Source: Ilex aquifolium
Lineage: Eukaryota; Streptophyta; Magnoliopsida; Aquifoliales; Aquifoliaceae
Assembly (NCBI GenBank): GCA_951799425.1
Contig: OX637398.1
Span: 3,405,501-3,469,500 of the forward strand
DNA length: 64,000 nucleotides
Direction: 5' to 3'
Shown here piece after piece: positions 11,457 to 24,200 of this stretch. The position numbers and the translations under genes are program-made. Position 1 is the stretch's first letter; each line of letters starts with the position of its first letter. Below the pieces are notes generated by a model. The model was given only the letters and a program-made list of their open reading frames with translations, did no database searches and was not told the origin of the DNA.

Positions 11457-12419
11457 TGTTTGATTTAAATTATAACTATTAACTCGGAAGGGTAACTCAT
11501 TACCACAACACCATCAAAGGCAAACAATAAACTGCGCTACTCTCGTGAATTGACTCTACTTGATAACAAGATGGGAGTTAAGAATAACCTTAAACAAATA
11601 CAATTTACTATTAGACCACCGGCTCGGACGATGAGTTGCTCATGTTGGGTAATATCCAAACTAGTCTTTGTTCCTTTTGCTTATGGGACTACTGAAATAA
11701 TTTGACATCAATTTTTTCTCGGAAGGTAAATGTATATTGAAACAGGGGAAAATACAAGGTATGCTCAAACAAGTAAGGAGATACCAGAATTCAAGGAAAA
11801 ACCAAACAAAGAATTCAAGTGGAAGTGAGCCAGACTAAACTCACTTCCAAATGAATTCCAAAAGGAGAAACATCATATAAAAGTTATACAAAAATTCTTG
11901 AACAAGAATCCATTGAACAGCCAGAAAGAAGATCAAGACTTGAGGGAAGCCATTTTGCTTGTGATAGCCAATTGGATGACCTTTGAAGCAGTTCGCCCTG
12001 AATATGCAAAAATCTCCATCCATTTGTGATAAACAGAAGTTGATAGAGCATCACAACCCAGCCCAAAAAGCAGTGTAGTCCATTGACGCAGAGCAGTCCA
12101 TTGGCAGCATCATCTCCCACAATATACCATCAGACATTAATTTTTTCTTCCTACCTTTTCTGGTAATAAAAATTAAAAACCTCATTAATAACCAAAAAAA
12201 AAAAAAGGAATAAAAAATGAACAAAATTTTATTATCATATAAAAAAATTTCTTCTCTTTTATTGTAAAATCAACTAGTCAAAATAATTTTTTTTTCTCAA
12301 AGAAGATTATTGAACTCATGCAAAGTTGTATCTATAGCTTGAGAGTGTACGTATATGTGTGTTGAGGCGTACATATTGAGAAACTTCTAGGTAAAAAAAC
12401 ACGAAAAATTTATTTCTTA
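11457..12419. other. Spacer with L1-type LINE tail fragments
   Basis: At about 11713-11760, TTTTTTCTCGGAAGGTAAAT followed by GTATATTGAAACAGGGG is, on the - strand, a typical plant LINE 3' end with poly(A). A second tail on the + strand ends CATTAATAACC and an A-run at about 12194-12206. No coding region with recognisable motifs lies between them; the 60- and 78-codon frames at 11841-12120 look like shadows in LINE UTR sequence. Confidence 0.45.
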
Positions 12420-12695
12420 AATCATCCATTTAGTAAACGAGTGAACCTAACACGATACGATTAATAAAAATCGAGTAAAAGTGAAGCCAATCAGAAGAAA
12501 TATGCCACACGACTCGTTTATATATTAGTTATACACGGTTCATACACGACACGAACCTAATATGACATGATTCGTTATACATAAATTAATAAACAAATCG
12601 AGTATAGATGAAGTATTTTTTGACACGAACCCACTAAAATTCAACACAAACTCGCCTCACCTAACACGATAACAGGCCTACTCACATCCCCTAAG
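12420..12695. mobile_element. Truncated hAT-like fragment
   Basis: Repeated CTAACACGATACGATT / CACCTAACACGATAACAG blocks end in GATAACAGGCCTACTCAC near 12680. That looks like a hAT right terminus of the same general type as the complete element at 42634-43350. The left terminus is not recognisable, so it is called a fragment. Confidence 0.5.
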
Positions 12696-14719
12696 GTGGT
12701 CGGATCAAAGTGGTCATGCTATAATAGTTTTGAAAAGTTGTTATGTCATCCCTTGTTGAGGATGGGGTGAGGTGAAATCTAGAATTTGAATATTTTGCGT
12801 GTTTTACGGAATGCTTCTCTTCAAGAATCCTAATATTGCCCAATCCACTACTAACGACAAATCTAAAAGACTAGACCTCCTACATGCATTATTCCCCTTT
12901 TTTGAACATTTTTTAGTCATTTATTCATCCATTTTTTGCATTTTCAATCACTTTTTTGATAGGTTTAATATGGTCCCCAACTTAAAGCTTTGCATGTGGA
13001 AATAGTTAAATCCTTTTTAGGCGAATTGTTACTGTATTGTGTGTGTTTTATAATTCATCGGGGATCGTTACAGATCGTGGTCCCCATATGTGTATATTTT
13101 TGTAGCGCTTGAAGTACTACTACAAGCTTGGCTTAAAAAATAAAAAGGAAAGTGACTTCTATACATGTGTCTTAAAAAAAAAGATTACTATATGCAATAA
13201 CTTAATCTTGAGTACTCGTCCTGGTGGGACCACTCGTGATATTTATATTTTTTTTTTGGTTTTACAACTCAAAATGTACCATAAGATGACAAGACAATTG
13301 ACATAAAATCTTATCATACAAATAAAGTGCCACATAATTAATTATATTTATATTAAAAGCAACAAATATTCACTAATGAATTTTTTTTTTTTTTTTGGGG
13401 GCAGGTAAGATTCATTTATATTGAACGAAAGGATATATACCATTTGTATACCGAATTACAAATGTACCCAAAAGAAAAGAGAGGGGCAAGGGATGGTAAC
13501 TTTTCTAGAGAGAGAAGTAGAAGACCAATCATCTTTTTTTTTTTCACTAATGAAATAGTTACTCACCAAAAAATACAAAAAATATCGATCGGAATATACC
13601 CAACTAAACAATATATTGCTTCAAGTATTTAAATTATATTATTGGCATGAAACCCAGCTGAGGAAACATGTTTTTGTAGAACTCTCGAATCAAAAGTCGA
13701 AGAATTATGGGTGCTACCTACCCATTGGAATTTTTCCCAAGAGGGATGCATAGGGCTTATAGTATAAGGTAATGTTTATTGATTACCTACCTTATGTATG
13801 CTATGCATAAAAAATAGATATGTCAATAGATCATACCTTATTGTTTTTTAATACATTTTTCATATCAAAAAGTTGTCAACTTATACTCAATTTATTTTTA
13901 GTCATGCATATTCGAGCACGTGTTATGTCGTGTTCCTATATTCTATGGGTTGACGAGTTTGGTTATCAACCTGATTAATATGATTTAAACCCTTTAATAC
14001 TAATTACAACCATAATTTTGTGTCGAATCAATGAATTGTATTAAGAATAATCAATCCCTATAAAAAAATTCAAAATATTCCACATTGTCAACACAAAAAC
14101 ATAATTCAAGAATTTCAGTCAACCAAGGAAATTTTCAATCTAACTAAACAATGTGAGTGCAATGTGGAAGGGATATGAAGCAAATCTCCAACAAAAAGGA
14201 TACCTCTAAATTATTGTTCTTGTAATTTACTTTTTTTTTTTCATGGAAAAGGGCAAACTTGTCAATAACAAAGCTGTATACACGTAAAAGAATCAGAAGC
14301 GCCGTCACCAGAACAATCTAAAGCTTGGTCCGCTTAGATCGTAGGCACCTCAAAGCTTTCATAGACATGTACGAAGTGCTAAAAACCTGGCCCAAAAATG
14401 ATACCCTAACGACTCAACAGTTCCTCGACCAATGGCAGATCGACAACGCAAAGACAAAACCACTCTGGTTTTTCATTACCGGTCAGGGTTTCTTATCAAT
14501 CTCCTTGAATGGTTTACAAGTCTCTCCTACATATAGATAATCCTATATTCACTTATCTATGCATACATATTCACTCCCAGAGAACCATTGCTTTTCAGTC
14601 TTGAACAAAAAGCCACTTACAAGTAAAATCCACAAAACCCAGAACAAACCCTCCTCCACTTTTTTCAGAAATGAGCAAATTTAGGGTTTCTTGAGCTTTC
14701 CTGTGGTGTTCTTGCTCAT
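12696..14719. other. FUL upstream region
   Basis: No host gene is seen. A LINE tail lies at about 13381-13450 (T18 followed by GGGGGCAGGTAAGATTCATT, which is a poly(A) end on the - strand). Another T-run and LINE-like tail starts at 14231. A 72-codon open frame at 14325-14540, opening at TTG, has ordinary amino-acid composition but no motif I recognise. The region presumably includes the proximal FUL promoter; I found no perfect CC(A/T)6GG CArG box by eye. Confidence 0.4.
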
Positions 14720-14727
14720 TATATATA
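14720..14727 (+). promoter_or_regulatory. Putative FUL TATA box and GA-rich leader
   Basis: TATATATA lies 53 bp before the FUL start codon, so transcription would start near 14750, with a leader of about 30 nt. The leader would contain the (GA)n run at 14760-14776, which ends four bases before the ATG. GA repeats close to the start are targets of plant BPC/GAGA factors. An alternative TATA-like CATATAGATA lies near 14532, which would give a longer leader. Confidence 0.45.
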
Positions 14728-14779
14728 GGGTTTTTTTTTTTTTGAAGAACCAAGAACAAAGAGAGAGAGAGAGAGAAAA

Positions 14780-15210
14780 ATGGGAAGAGGTAGGGTTCAG
14801 TTGAGGCGGATCGAGAACAAGATTAGCCGACAGGTGACTTTCTCGAAGAGGAGGTCTGGATTGTTGAAGAAGGCTCATGAGATCTCGGTGTTGTGCGATG
14901 CAGAAGTGGCTTTGATTGTGTTTTCAACTAAAGGGAAGCTGTTTGAGTACTCGACTGATTCGAGGTGTTGCACCTTGACCCTAATTTTCTTATTTTTTAC
15001 TCTTCACCACACACTTTCTTTTATTTCCTGCTGATAGATTTTGAATGTTGGTGAATTAATTTTCATGTTTGTTTGACTATTTTCAGTATTTTTTTTTTCC
15101 AATCTTTATCTGCATGACACAGAAAATTTTATGCAGCTTTTGCTTGTTGACTGTAACATCTGCTGATCTTGGTTTTTTTTGGTCTACAAGTAGACATTCT
15201 CTCTCTTCCC

Positions 15211-15241
<31 letters not shown>

Positions 15242-18200
15242 ATCTCTCTCTCCCACCTGCTTCCTGGGAGATAACTACCTTATATTTGTATCTTCATTGT
15301 ATCATTTGATTGACTTTTATTGCTATTTTTGTTACTTGCTAAACTTGGTCAGCATGTTCTCAATCACTGTGTGTGTCTGATCTCTGTCTCTCTCTCCCCT
15401 CCTCCTTTTTGGGAGACAAACTGTATTACCATGAATAAGCTTGATCTCATGCTGTACTTCTGAAGAACAAAAAAATCTCATGCTATACTTCGTAATGATC
15501 ACATGCTATTTTTTTCTGAGCATAGATCACATGCTATTGATGATTTTAATTAATGTGCGAAAATTATTTTTTTTTTCTACCGATTGAACAATGTTACAGA
15601 TTTCAAATTATATACTAAATTAGTAAAAAAAAAATTGGATCAATGAATTCATTAATTTTTTTAATGAGACCCAATCATCCAAAATTCGTATTTATTTAAG
15701 ATCTTATTTGGGATCCTAAATTTGGGATTTATTGTTTGATTTTGGGTATTGAACTTGAGTAACCCGGTCGGAAAGAGGGATTCATGGAGGTCTGACCAAA
15801 GATCCTAGAGCCTTGCGCCTTGGGCGCATGTCTTTGTTCGTACCTTGTTTTTTTCCCCGGAAAATATTCTCGTACTTCGTTTATTGTAATTAATTAACCT
15901 AGTATGAGTCTATCATTACTCTTGTTTCAGTGATATCTGTTTCGGAAATGGCGCTGCACAGGAAAAGGGAAGAAAAATGTTCAATTTCCATATTGTAAAA
16001 AAAAACCATCTTCTTCTAGTATTATGCTTCTACATGTACATTTCTGGTTGTGCATGAAACTTCAAAAGATCTCATATTGTGCTAATTATGTTTTTTCCAC
16101 TCTATATTGGAAGGCAATGCATATAATATATTGATTGATGTTGCGGTAAATGAATGACACACAAAGAAATAATCGTACCTGAGTGTAAAGAACAAGAATA
16201 ACTCTAAATCCACAAAAAAAAGGAAGAGAAAACTCTCAAGGTGTGATATTATTAATTTTTTTTTTTTTTGAACTCATAGTACATATTACAATTTATAAGA
16301 AAATAAAAACCCTAAGCTTTCTAAAACAGAAACAAATTCATTGTAATATTGTTACCAGAATAAAAAAAACACGTCTAGTAGAATTTAGAAAATTGACATA
16401 ATTTAGGTGACAAATAACTCTAGAATATTCCAAATTAAACTCCCATTCTAAATAAATGACAAATATAAAAAAAAAATAAAGATAAAAATAGAATAATTAC
16501 TAATTTTCGTTTTACATCAGGCCCTCCCTCTTGAAAAAATAATATATCCTCGAGTTACTATTACTCGAAATAATTCTGCAAGTCTGTGTTTATCTGCATC
16601 TACCTTATACTTGAGATTAATCTTTTCAAGCACTACACAGTTGAGAATAATGTCTTTGTTTGCCTCTACGTACTCTTGGAAATTAAGTATCCTACAAAAT
16701 ATGTTATTTAAGATTCCATAGTATTTTTGATTTTGAACTGTTTCCCAACAACCATATCAATTTAGATCACTTCATGATATTTGTCTACAATCTTCTCAGC
16801 ATGTGGGTATACATTGATAAATTTACTTTGCACGCATATCAAATTTTTTGAATTATAATGATAGTGAACAAAATTGATATGAAAACTGTCATCATCTAAA
16901 AAATTTTCACAACTTTTATCTTTTTCAAAGATTTCATCAATTTTTGATGTATCTGGTTCATATAGACATATACTATAACTAGTGCATCATTAATTATGGG
17001 ATTGCTATTTGTTTCATACCTTTTCTCGATATTTTTCTCTTGATAACTTCCGAGTGACTCCCCAACATCATTAGAAGTCCATTCAGTCTCATCATCGCCA
17101 TAAATTTTTGAATCTTGATAACTTTCAATTTTTTTCTTTTATGGACTTGCATAATTTTTAGACGTGGGAAATCAGCCTTTTTATCCTCACTTTCCTAATC
17201 CTTTCAGGTGTTTGAAAAATCTACATTCATAGAATTCTGATATGAAACGTGATGCATAGAATAATAATTATATAACAAACAAGATTGTGACTCAGTATTA
17301 CCTCAAATTGATTGTTCTGATCCAAACTCCCTTTGTTGCCTCATATATTGATACACATTATGTTTTTCAAGATCATTGTAATATGTAATACGTGGTACTC
17401 AGGTAGGCATACCATGAAAATTATGTCTCAAAGGAAAGACATGATTACAATCTTGAATAGGTTGAACACCAGTCCTATCGCCATTATGCACCCTATCTTG
17501 ATTGGGATCCTAGTTTGGACGCGACATCCTCTGGGCAACCATAGTCTACGGTTCATTCAAAATTGTTGTCATCTTTGTTGAAAGTTCAAAAATTTGGCTC
17601 TTGAAAAAGTTCTTCTCCCATGATCACTGTCATGGAAAATGTTGTCACCACTTCGTTGATTATAAATCATGTTAGGTTAGTCAAGACTCCTATACCAATT
17701 GATGCAACGGTAAACAAAAGACACAGAAATCGTCATTTCCAAGTCTAAAGAACAAGAACAACTCTAAATCCACAAAGAAAAAAGAAGGAAAAACTCTCAA
17801 AGTATGATACTATTGAATGCATTTTTTTCGAACTCATTGTACATAAGACAATTTATAGGAAACAAAAAAATCCTGAGATTTGTAAAATGGAAACAAATCT
17901 CTAATACTAATATTGTTACCAGAAAGAAAAAAAACATATGTCTAATAGAAGTAGGAAAATTGACATGATTTAGGCAGCAAATAAATTTAAAATATTCCTA
18001 AGTAAAGTCTCATTATAAATAAATAATAAAAATAAAAATAAGAACAGAATAATTACAAATTCTTGTTCTCTACATCATTGATGTATTCTTGTATAAGGTG
18101 ATTAGGTAGGCTCATTAACCTAGTTAAAAATATATTGCTAGCATCACTCTGTTTAACGTTAGCGTTCTATATGAAACTTGTGGATAGTTAAATTGCCCAA

Positions 18201-21200
18201 GTCTTTGCACCGTTATAGTCACTACATTTTCTAAAGGCTAACAAATGACCTCTTTGTGAATTTCTCCTTCTCTCTACCTGGTAGGAGTAGTTGTTTTTTA
18301 ATGCTTGTGTATGGTTGCATGCATGTTTTCTTGTGTGTTTGTCCGTTAAGAAGTTTATTCTTTTAGTTTGTTGGTCCCTAGGTTTATAAATGTTAGTAAA
18401 ATTACATCTTTATGAATATTTTCCTTCTTTTTGGTTTTAATGCATTTTATGGGTACTGTCCAACTCTTAAAATAGTTACAAGTACTCATTGCCATTCACC
18501 CTCTGAACTTTTCTTTCTTCCAGCATGGATATGATTCTGGATAGGTATGAGAGATACTCTTATGCAGAGAAGCAACTTTGTGCAACTGATTCTGAACCAC
18601 AGGTATTTTACTTGACCAATCTATTAAATCATACTATAAACAACATGAATGTTCTTCTGTAGAATTTTTTCTATCCTTCTCCTCTTTCCAGTGATTGAAT
18701 CCGTGTCTGCTCCATAGTAATTTTTAAGTTACTCACAATCAGAACAGTAATAGTTTTTGTAGTCCTTACTGGCCATTTATATATATATTTTTTTTTAGGT
18801 AGCTAGCTGTTTTATATATCCAAACCCAAAAAATTCCAAATGGTGAGTGATGTGTTTGAGGTTTAGGGTTAACGGTTCAACAGTCAGTTATCAAGAATTT
18901 GTGTGTGAACCAATGTCAAAGGTTCTACTAAACAAAATTAAACCTTAAGTCACTCATCTAGTTAGTCATTTGCTGAAGAGTTTTGTCCCAAATAGATACA
19001 TACCAGATAATATATGTTTTGTTTAGGAGCTTGTTCACACATTCAGAAATTCAAAGTACAAGGATGGAGGCCAATGATCTTGGTAGGTATCTCATTATTC
19101 ATTGTGACCTCAACAAACAGAACACATACATATCGTAGATAAAATCAACCAGAGACTTACTAGGTGGACAGCCAAATTTCTCAGCCATACAGACGGGATC
19201 CTCTAACACTGGGCCGCCCTTTGACGTATCATAGATACAATACACTTACAGGGAGTGTAATGGAAGTCCAGATGTGCCGGCTAACTTTGGTCATAACCAA
19301 ACTGATAATTTGAGGCGGCTAGATGAAGCTCCAGTAGAAATTCTCCAAGTGCTCAAGACTTCTTCAACTCCCAACCCCCAGATTTAGTCCTTGACCCCAA
19401 CATGTACCTGAAAGAAAAAAACTTTAAGTCTCATTTCTTCTTAAGAAGTAATCAATAAAATTATAACCAATTTGTAATAGGAGGTTAAATACACGTTTAA
19501 TATTGTAAATCTATGAATATGTTAATGTTCCATAAGCCAAATACTGAAAGAAACTCTCACCTTATTTGGTTTGCAATTTTCGAATACAGTTTTTTGAGAC
19601 GTAAACCAAACAGTGCCTCTTTTTCTCCTTGTCTAATATTTGTATATTCTCATTTGCTTTATGATTTTTTTATAGGAAAGCTGGTTCATCGAGTATCCTA
19701 AGCTCGTGGCTAAAGTTGAAATCTTAAATAGAAGCATAAGGTAATAATCTTACTTTATGCCTTGCTTAAGAAATGATCAGATGCATATTTCCTCTTTTGG
19801 CAACGAATTCGTTCAGCCACATCCATGGCACATGCCATGCTTAATCAAAGCTTTCAAGACCTACCGTATGATGGTGATCATGAGCCTGTATATGGAGCAA
19901 AACTGCATATTTTCTTTTGTAAAACTTTCTTGCAACAAAATATATATTTTGATAATGTTCAGAAAGTCGATAAAACGATTTTGAAACCTAGAATACATCA
20001 TTCATTGTATATAATTCTGATGCATTCTATACAACTTTTTTAAGGCACTATGTAGGAGAAGATCTGAATCCCTTGAGCATGAGGGAGCTTCAAAGTTTGG
20101 AGCAACAACTTGACACTGCTATCAAGCGAATACGGACAAGGAAGGTAAATGTAAAACATTGTTTTCTTTCAACTTCTACTACTATCTTTTTACAGATAAG
20201 AGACATTTCTTAGTTCATATTCATTGTATTTACCACCTAATTTGCAGGACCAACTTATGCACGAATCGATTTCTGAGCTTCAGAAAAAGGTGATGTTCTT
20301 TTTTTCGTGGTAAATTTAAAAAAGGTAATGTTGTTGTCGTTTTTGCCCAGATATGCACACATGGACTTGCACTAGATGATATCTTAAACAACTTGGATTA
20401 GATGACACGAGTTTTTTTGTATAAAACTTTGAGGTAGAAAATAGATTTTCTGTTTAAATTCTGTTGTTCCTTAATGACGAGCCCAAATTTGCCTGGACCG
20501 AGCCCAATGAAAATAAACTGAAAAAGCCCAAAGAAGAGGTCAACGCCCAAAGCAGGACGGCATAGCAACCCTTGGGCGCCACCTAGGCAGGCCCCTTGGG
20601 CGCTGCCTATGGCAGCCCTTGGGCGCCATGCATGGCTGCACTTGGGCGCCGTCTGGGCAGGTCCCTTGGGCGCCTACTTCTCTCCACTCCTCTTGACTTT
20701 GGTACTCCAAGTCCAAGCCTGCTCAAGTCAAGTCCAAGTTTAAGAAGATGATCGAGCCCGGTCCAGATCAGGATCTTCCTCCGACTGAATAGGAGCACAA
20801 GGAAAGAATATCGGGATACAGAGATCTATTCCTACTAAGATTGCACTTACCAAAATAGTGAAAGACCTCTTCCTCACGTCACCGCCTCACCGCCTTACCC
20901 TAGCTATATAATGTAAGCCCTCTCAATAATAAGGGCACACCTCCAACACCTCATATACTACACTACACTCATTGTTCTCTCTCTCTCCTAAAGCATTGTA
21001 ATACTCTCGGAGTTACTCTTCCGGTAACATTGTTCATCAATAAAGATCTCCGGCCACCGCAGCCGTTCCCGAGAGTGGAGTAGGTCACCCGGACCGAACC
21101 ACTATAAATCTTTGTGTTGACTCTATTGCTTACTGTTTTGCCATTGATTGTCATTGATTGCTTGTTAATTGCTCATTAATTACACCCTTATACATTCTTG

Positions 21201-24200
21201 ACTGTTGATCTTGTACAAGACAATTTTGTGCATCATCAGTTTGGCGCCGTCTGTGGGAAAGACTAAGTGTTCTACTACCTTGCTATTCTATGACAATCAC
21301 AACCAGGTCGATGAGTCAGCAACCGGGAGACAACAATCCAGCCCGCCGGGATGAGGCTCCGCCTCACCTCGCGCCTTCGGAACCCTCTGCCACGACAACT
21401 CCAGCCATTGGACAACAATAATAGCTCTTACAGACCATGCGGCTGCTGGTGAAATAGAACCAGCAGATCATCCAGTTAATGCTCACCCAAGGGGGCATCG
21501 CCCCTCATCCTGTAGGGGGAGCACCACTCCCTCTAGCAGTAGAGGAGTAGCAATCTCTTCCTTCTGGGCATCATGCATCCCCTCACCATAAGGGTCCTCG
21601 TCAGAATGCCCCAAGGCCATACCAGGGCGCACATCGCCCAACAGTCCCTCCTCAGCGCGCAGGAAGTTCGCGCGTTCCTCCTCCTCCACACGTATCTGCG
21701 CAGGAGGACGAAGACGGTGAGAGCCAATATGGAGACCATGATAGCCAGTACCATCATCCGGCTGAGGAGGTCCCCAACCATTGGGATGAAAAGATTAAGG
21801 AGGTGCAAAACCAACTTGGTGATGCCCTCAACGCCATTAAGGCGCAGGCGCTTGAAATCGTGGACTACCTGGTAAGACGCACTGATACGCCTTTTATTGC
21901 TGATATTGTCAATTATCCTCTGCCTTCGAAGTTCAAGATGCCCAACATCGAGATCTTCGATGGCACCAAAGACCCCATTGACCACCTTGACACGTACAAA
22001 TCCCTCATGCAACTCCACAATGTGCCTGAGGAGATTATGTGCAGAGCCTTCCCGACCACCTTGAAGGGATCGGCTCGCCAGTGGTTCTCCAAGCTCAGGC
22101 CCTCCTCCATTTGCTCTTTCGCAGAGTTGAGTAGGTCCTTCGTCTCCCACTTCATTGGGGGACGCCGACATCAGAAACCATTGACCCACCTGCTCACCAT
22201 CAAGCAGGACAGGGATGAAAGCCTAAGGGACTACCTTGCCCGCTTCAATGAGGAGATTCTCCAGGTTGAGGAGCCAAATGATAAGGTAGCTCTGGCCACC
22301 TTTATAGCCGGCCTCCGCACCTCCAGCTTCATGTTCTCAGTCCTCAAGAAGCCGCCCTCCAGCATGCTCGAGCTGCTGTCTAGGGCACAAAAGTACATGA
22401 ATGCCGAGGACGCCACCAAGGCCCGTCGAGGTGAATCCTCACACGAAAGAGGCGAAAATATGAAGGATACTGGCGAAGACAGAAGAGAAGCAGAGAACAA
22501 GAGGAATAGGACAGAGAGAATCTCTGTCAAAGACCGCCTTGGTCCCCCGCCTCTAGGAGAACGACAGCCTTTCATGCCACTCAACGCCTCGGTGGAGCAC
22601 ATCCTATTTCAGATACAGGATGACCCCACGCTCCGTTGGCCCGAAAAAATAAAGTCCGCCCCAAACCGGAGAAATCATAGCAGGTACTGTCGCTTCCACC
22701 GCGACCATGACCACGACACTGATGACTGCTATGAGTTCAAGAGGCAGATCGTAGAGCTCATACAGCGTGACCAGTTGAGGCAGTACGTTGCTGGCAGAGA
22801 TCAGGCCCTGCCACCTGACCCGGACCAGGACGACAGAGAACGCCAGCAACCCCTTGGAGAAATTCAGACAATCTCTTGAGGGCTTCAACTCCGCCAAGGA
22901 AACATTAGTCCACCTATGGGACACACCTGAAGATTTTATCTATCTTTTATAGTTTCAGTTGATTTATTTTGTTATTCATTATTTTATGAAATAAAATTTT
23001 GCAAGATTATTGTTGTTATAACTATCTTGTTTTCATCTCAAACAGCCTACGACTTAACAACAACAAGGTAGACAAAAGTCAAAAGGCGCCCAGACGAGGG
23101 GTCTCGTCCTCTCCACCTTAGGCGCCCCCATGATGGCCTAGCCCTCTCCACCTTGGGCGCTCCTCTTGATGTCGCCCAGACGAGGAGTCTCGCCCTCTCC
23201 ACCTTGGGTGTTCCTCTTGATGCCGCCCGACGAGGGGTCTCGCCCTCTCCACCTTGGGCGCCCCCATGATGGTCTCACCCTCTCCACCTTGGGCACTCCT
23301 CTTGATGCCGCCCGACGAGGGGTCTCGCCCTCTCCACCTTGGGCGCCCTCATGACGGCCTCGCCCTCTCCACCTTGGTGTCTCCTTCGATGCCGCCTAGA
23401 CTATGGGTCTTGCCCCCTCTCACTCGGCGCTCAACACCAAACACCAGACGCCTAGCTCGTCAGCACCCTCCTCATCTACATAGAATGAGCCTCTGCCCTT
23501 GGTAGCTATCTCAAGTGCTACTTGAAGGTCAGCCTCTAGATGGGTAGCCCTCTCGTGCACTAGCCTCAACTGCTCAGCGGCATCCTCTCGTGTCTGCTGC
23601 TCAAGCCTACTTGCTCAGCGACATCCTCTCGTGCCTGTCGCCCGAGCTCTACTGCTCTGTGGCATCCTCTCGTGCCTGCCACCCGAGCCCTACTTGCTCC
23701 ACGGCATCCTCTCGTGCCTGCCACTCAAGCAGCAACTGCTTTCAGCAGCCCCCCAGTGCCTGCCTCTCTGACATCCCTAGGAGTCACAGACCTCCAAAGT
23801 TGCTCCTTGGCCAAAGTCACATTGAAGCATGAACACCGAGCCACTACTAGAAGCAAGGCAACTAGGTGAAGCTACAATCCCCGTAGAAACCGCACTGGAG
23901 TCTCAACTCATGCAGCGGTACAAGGGTTAGCTCTGGTACACATAGGAGCCACAATTTGAGGAGTGGGGGCACCCCCGGGACCCATCTCCCGGGAAGCAAC
24001 CTGGTCATCGGATCTTGACAGAGAAGAACTGGGGGCACTAGACCTCACCCTCTGGAGAAGAGGGGAAAACACCGCCCAAAAGCACAAAGAGTCTCCATCA
24101 TCGCCCCATCAACATGACGTATGTAATCAGAGATAAGGGCAAAGTCATCCTAGTCTCCCTCCCTGGCAAACGACCCAAGAATGAAAAGGTGTAGTGGAAA

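Noticed and set aside
14325..14540. 72-codon frame upstream of FUL with ordinary composition
   Set aside because: It opens at TTG, not ATG, has no motif I recognise, and lies in the FUL promoter; kept only as a note in the upstream region.
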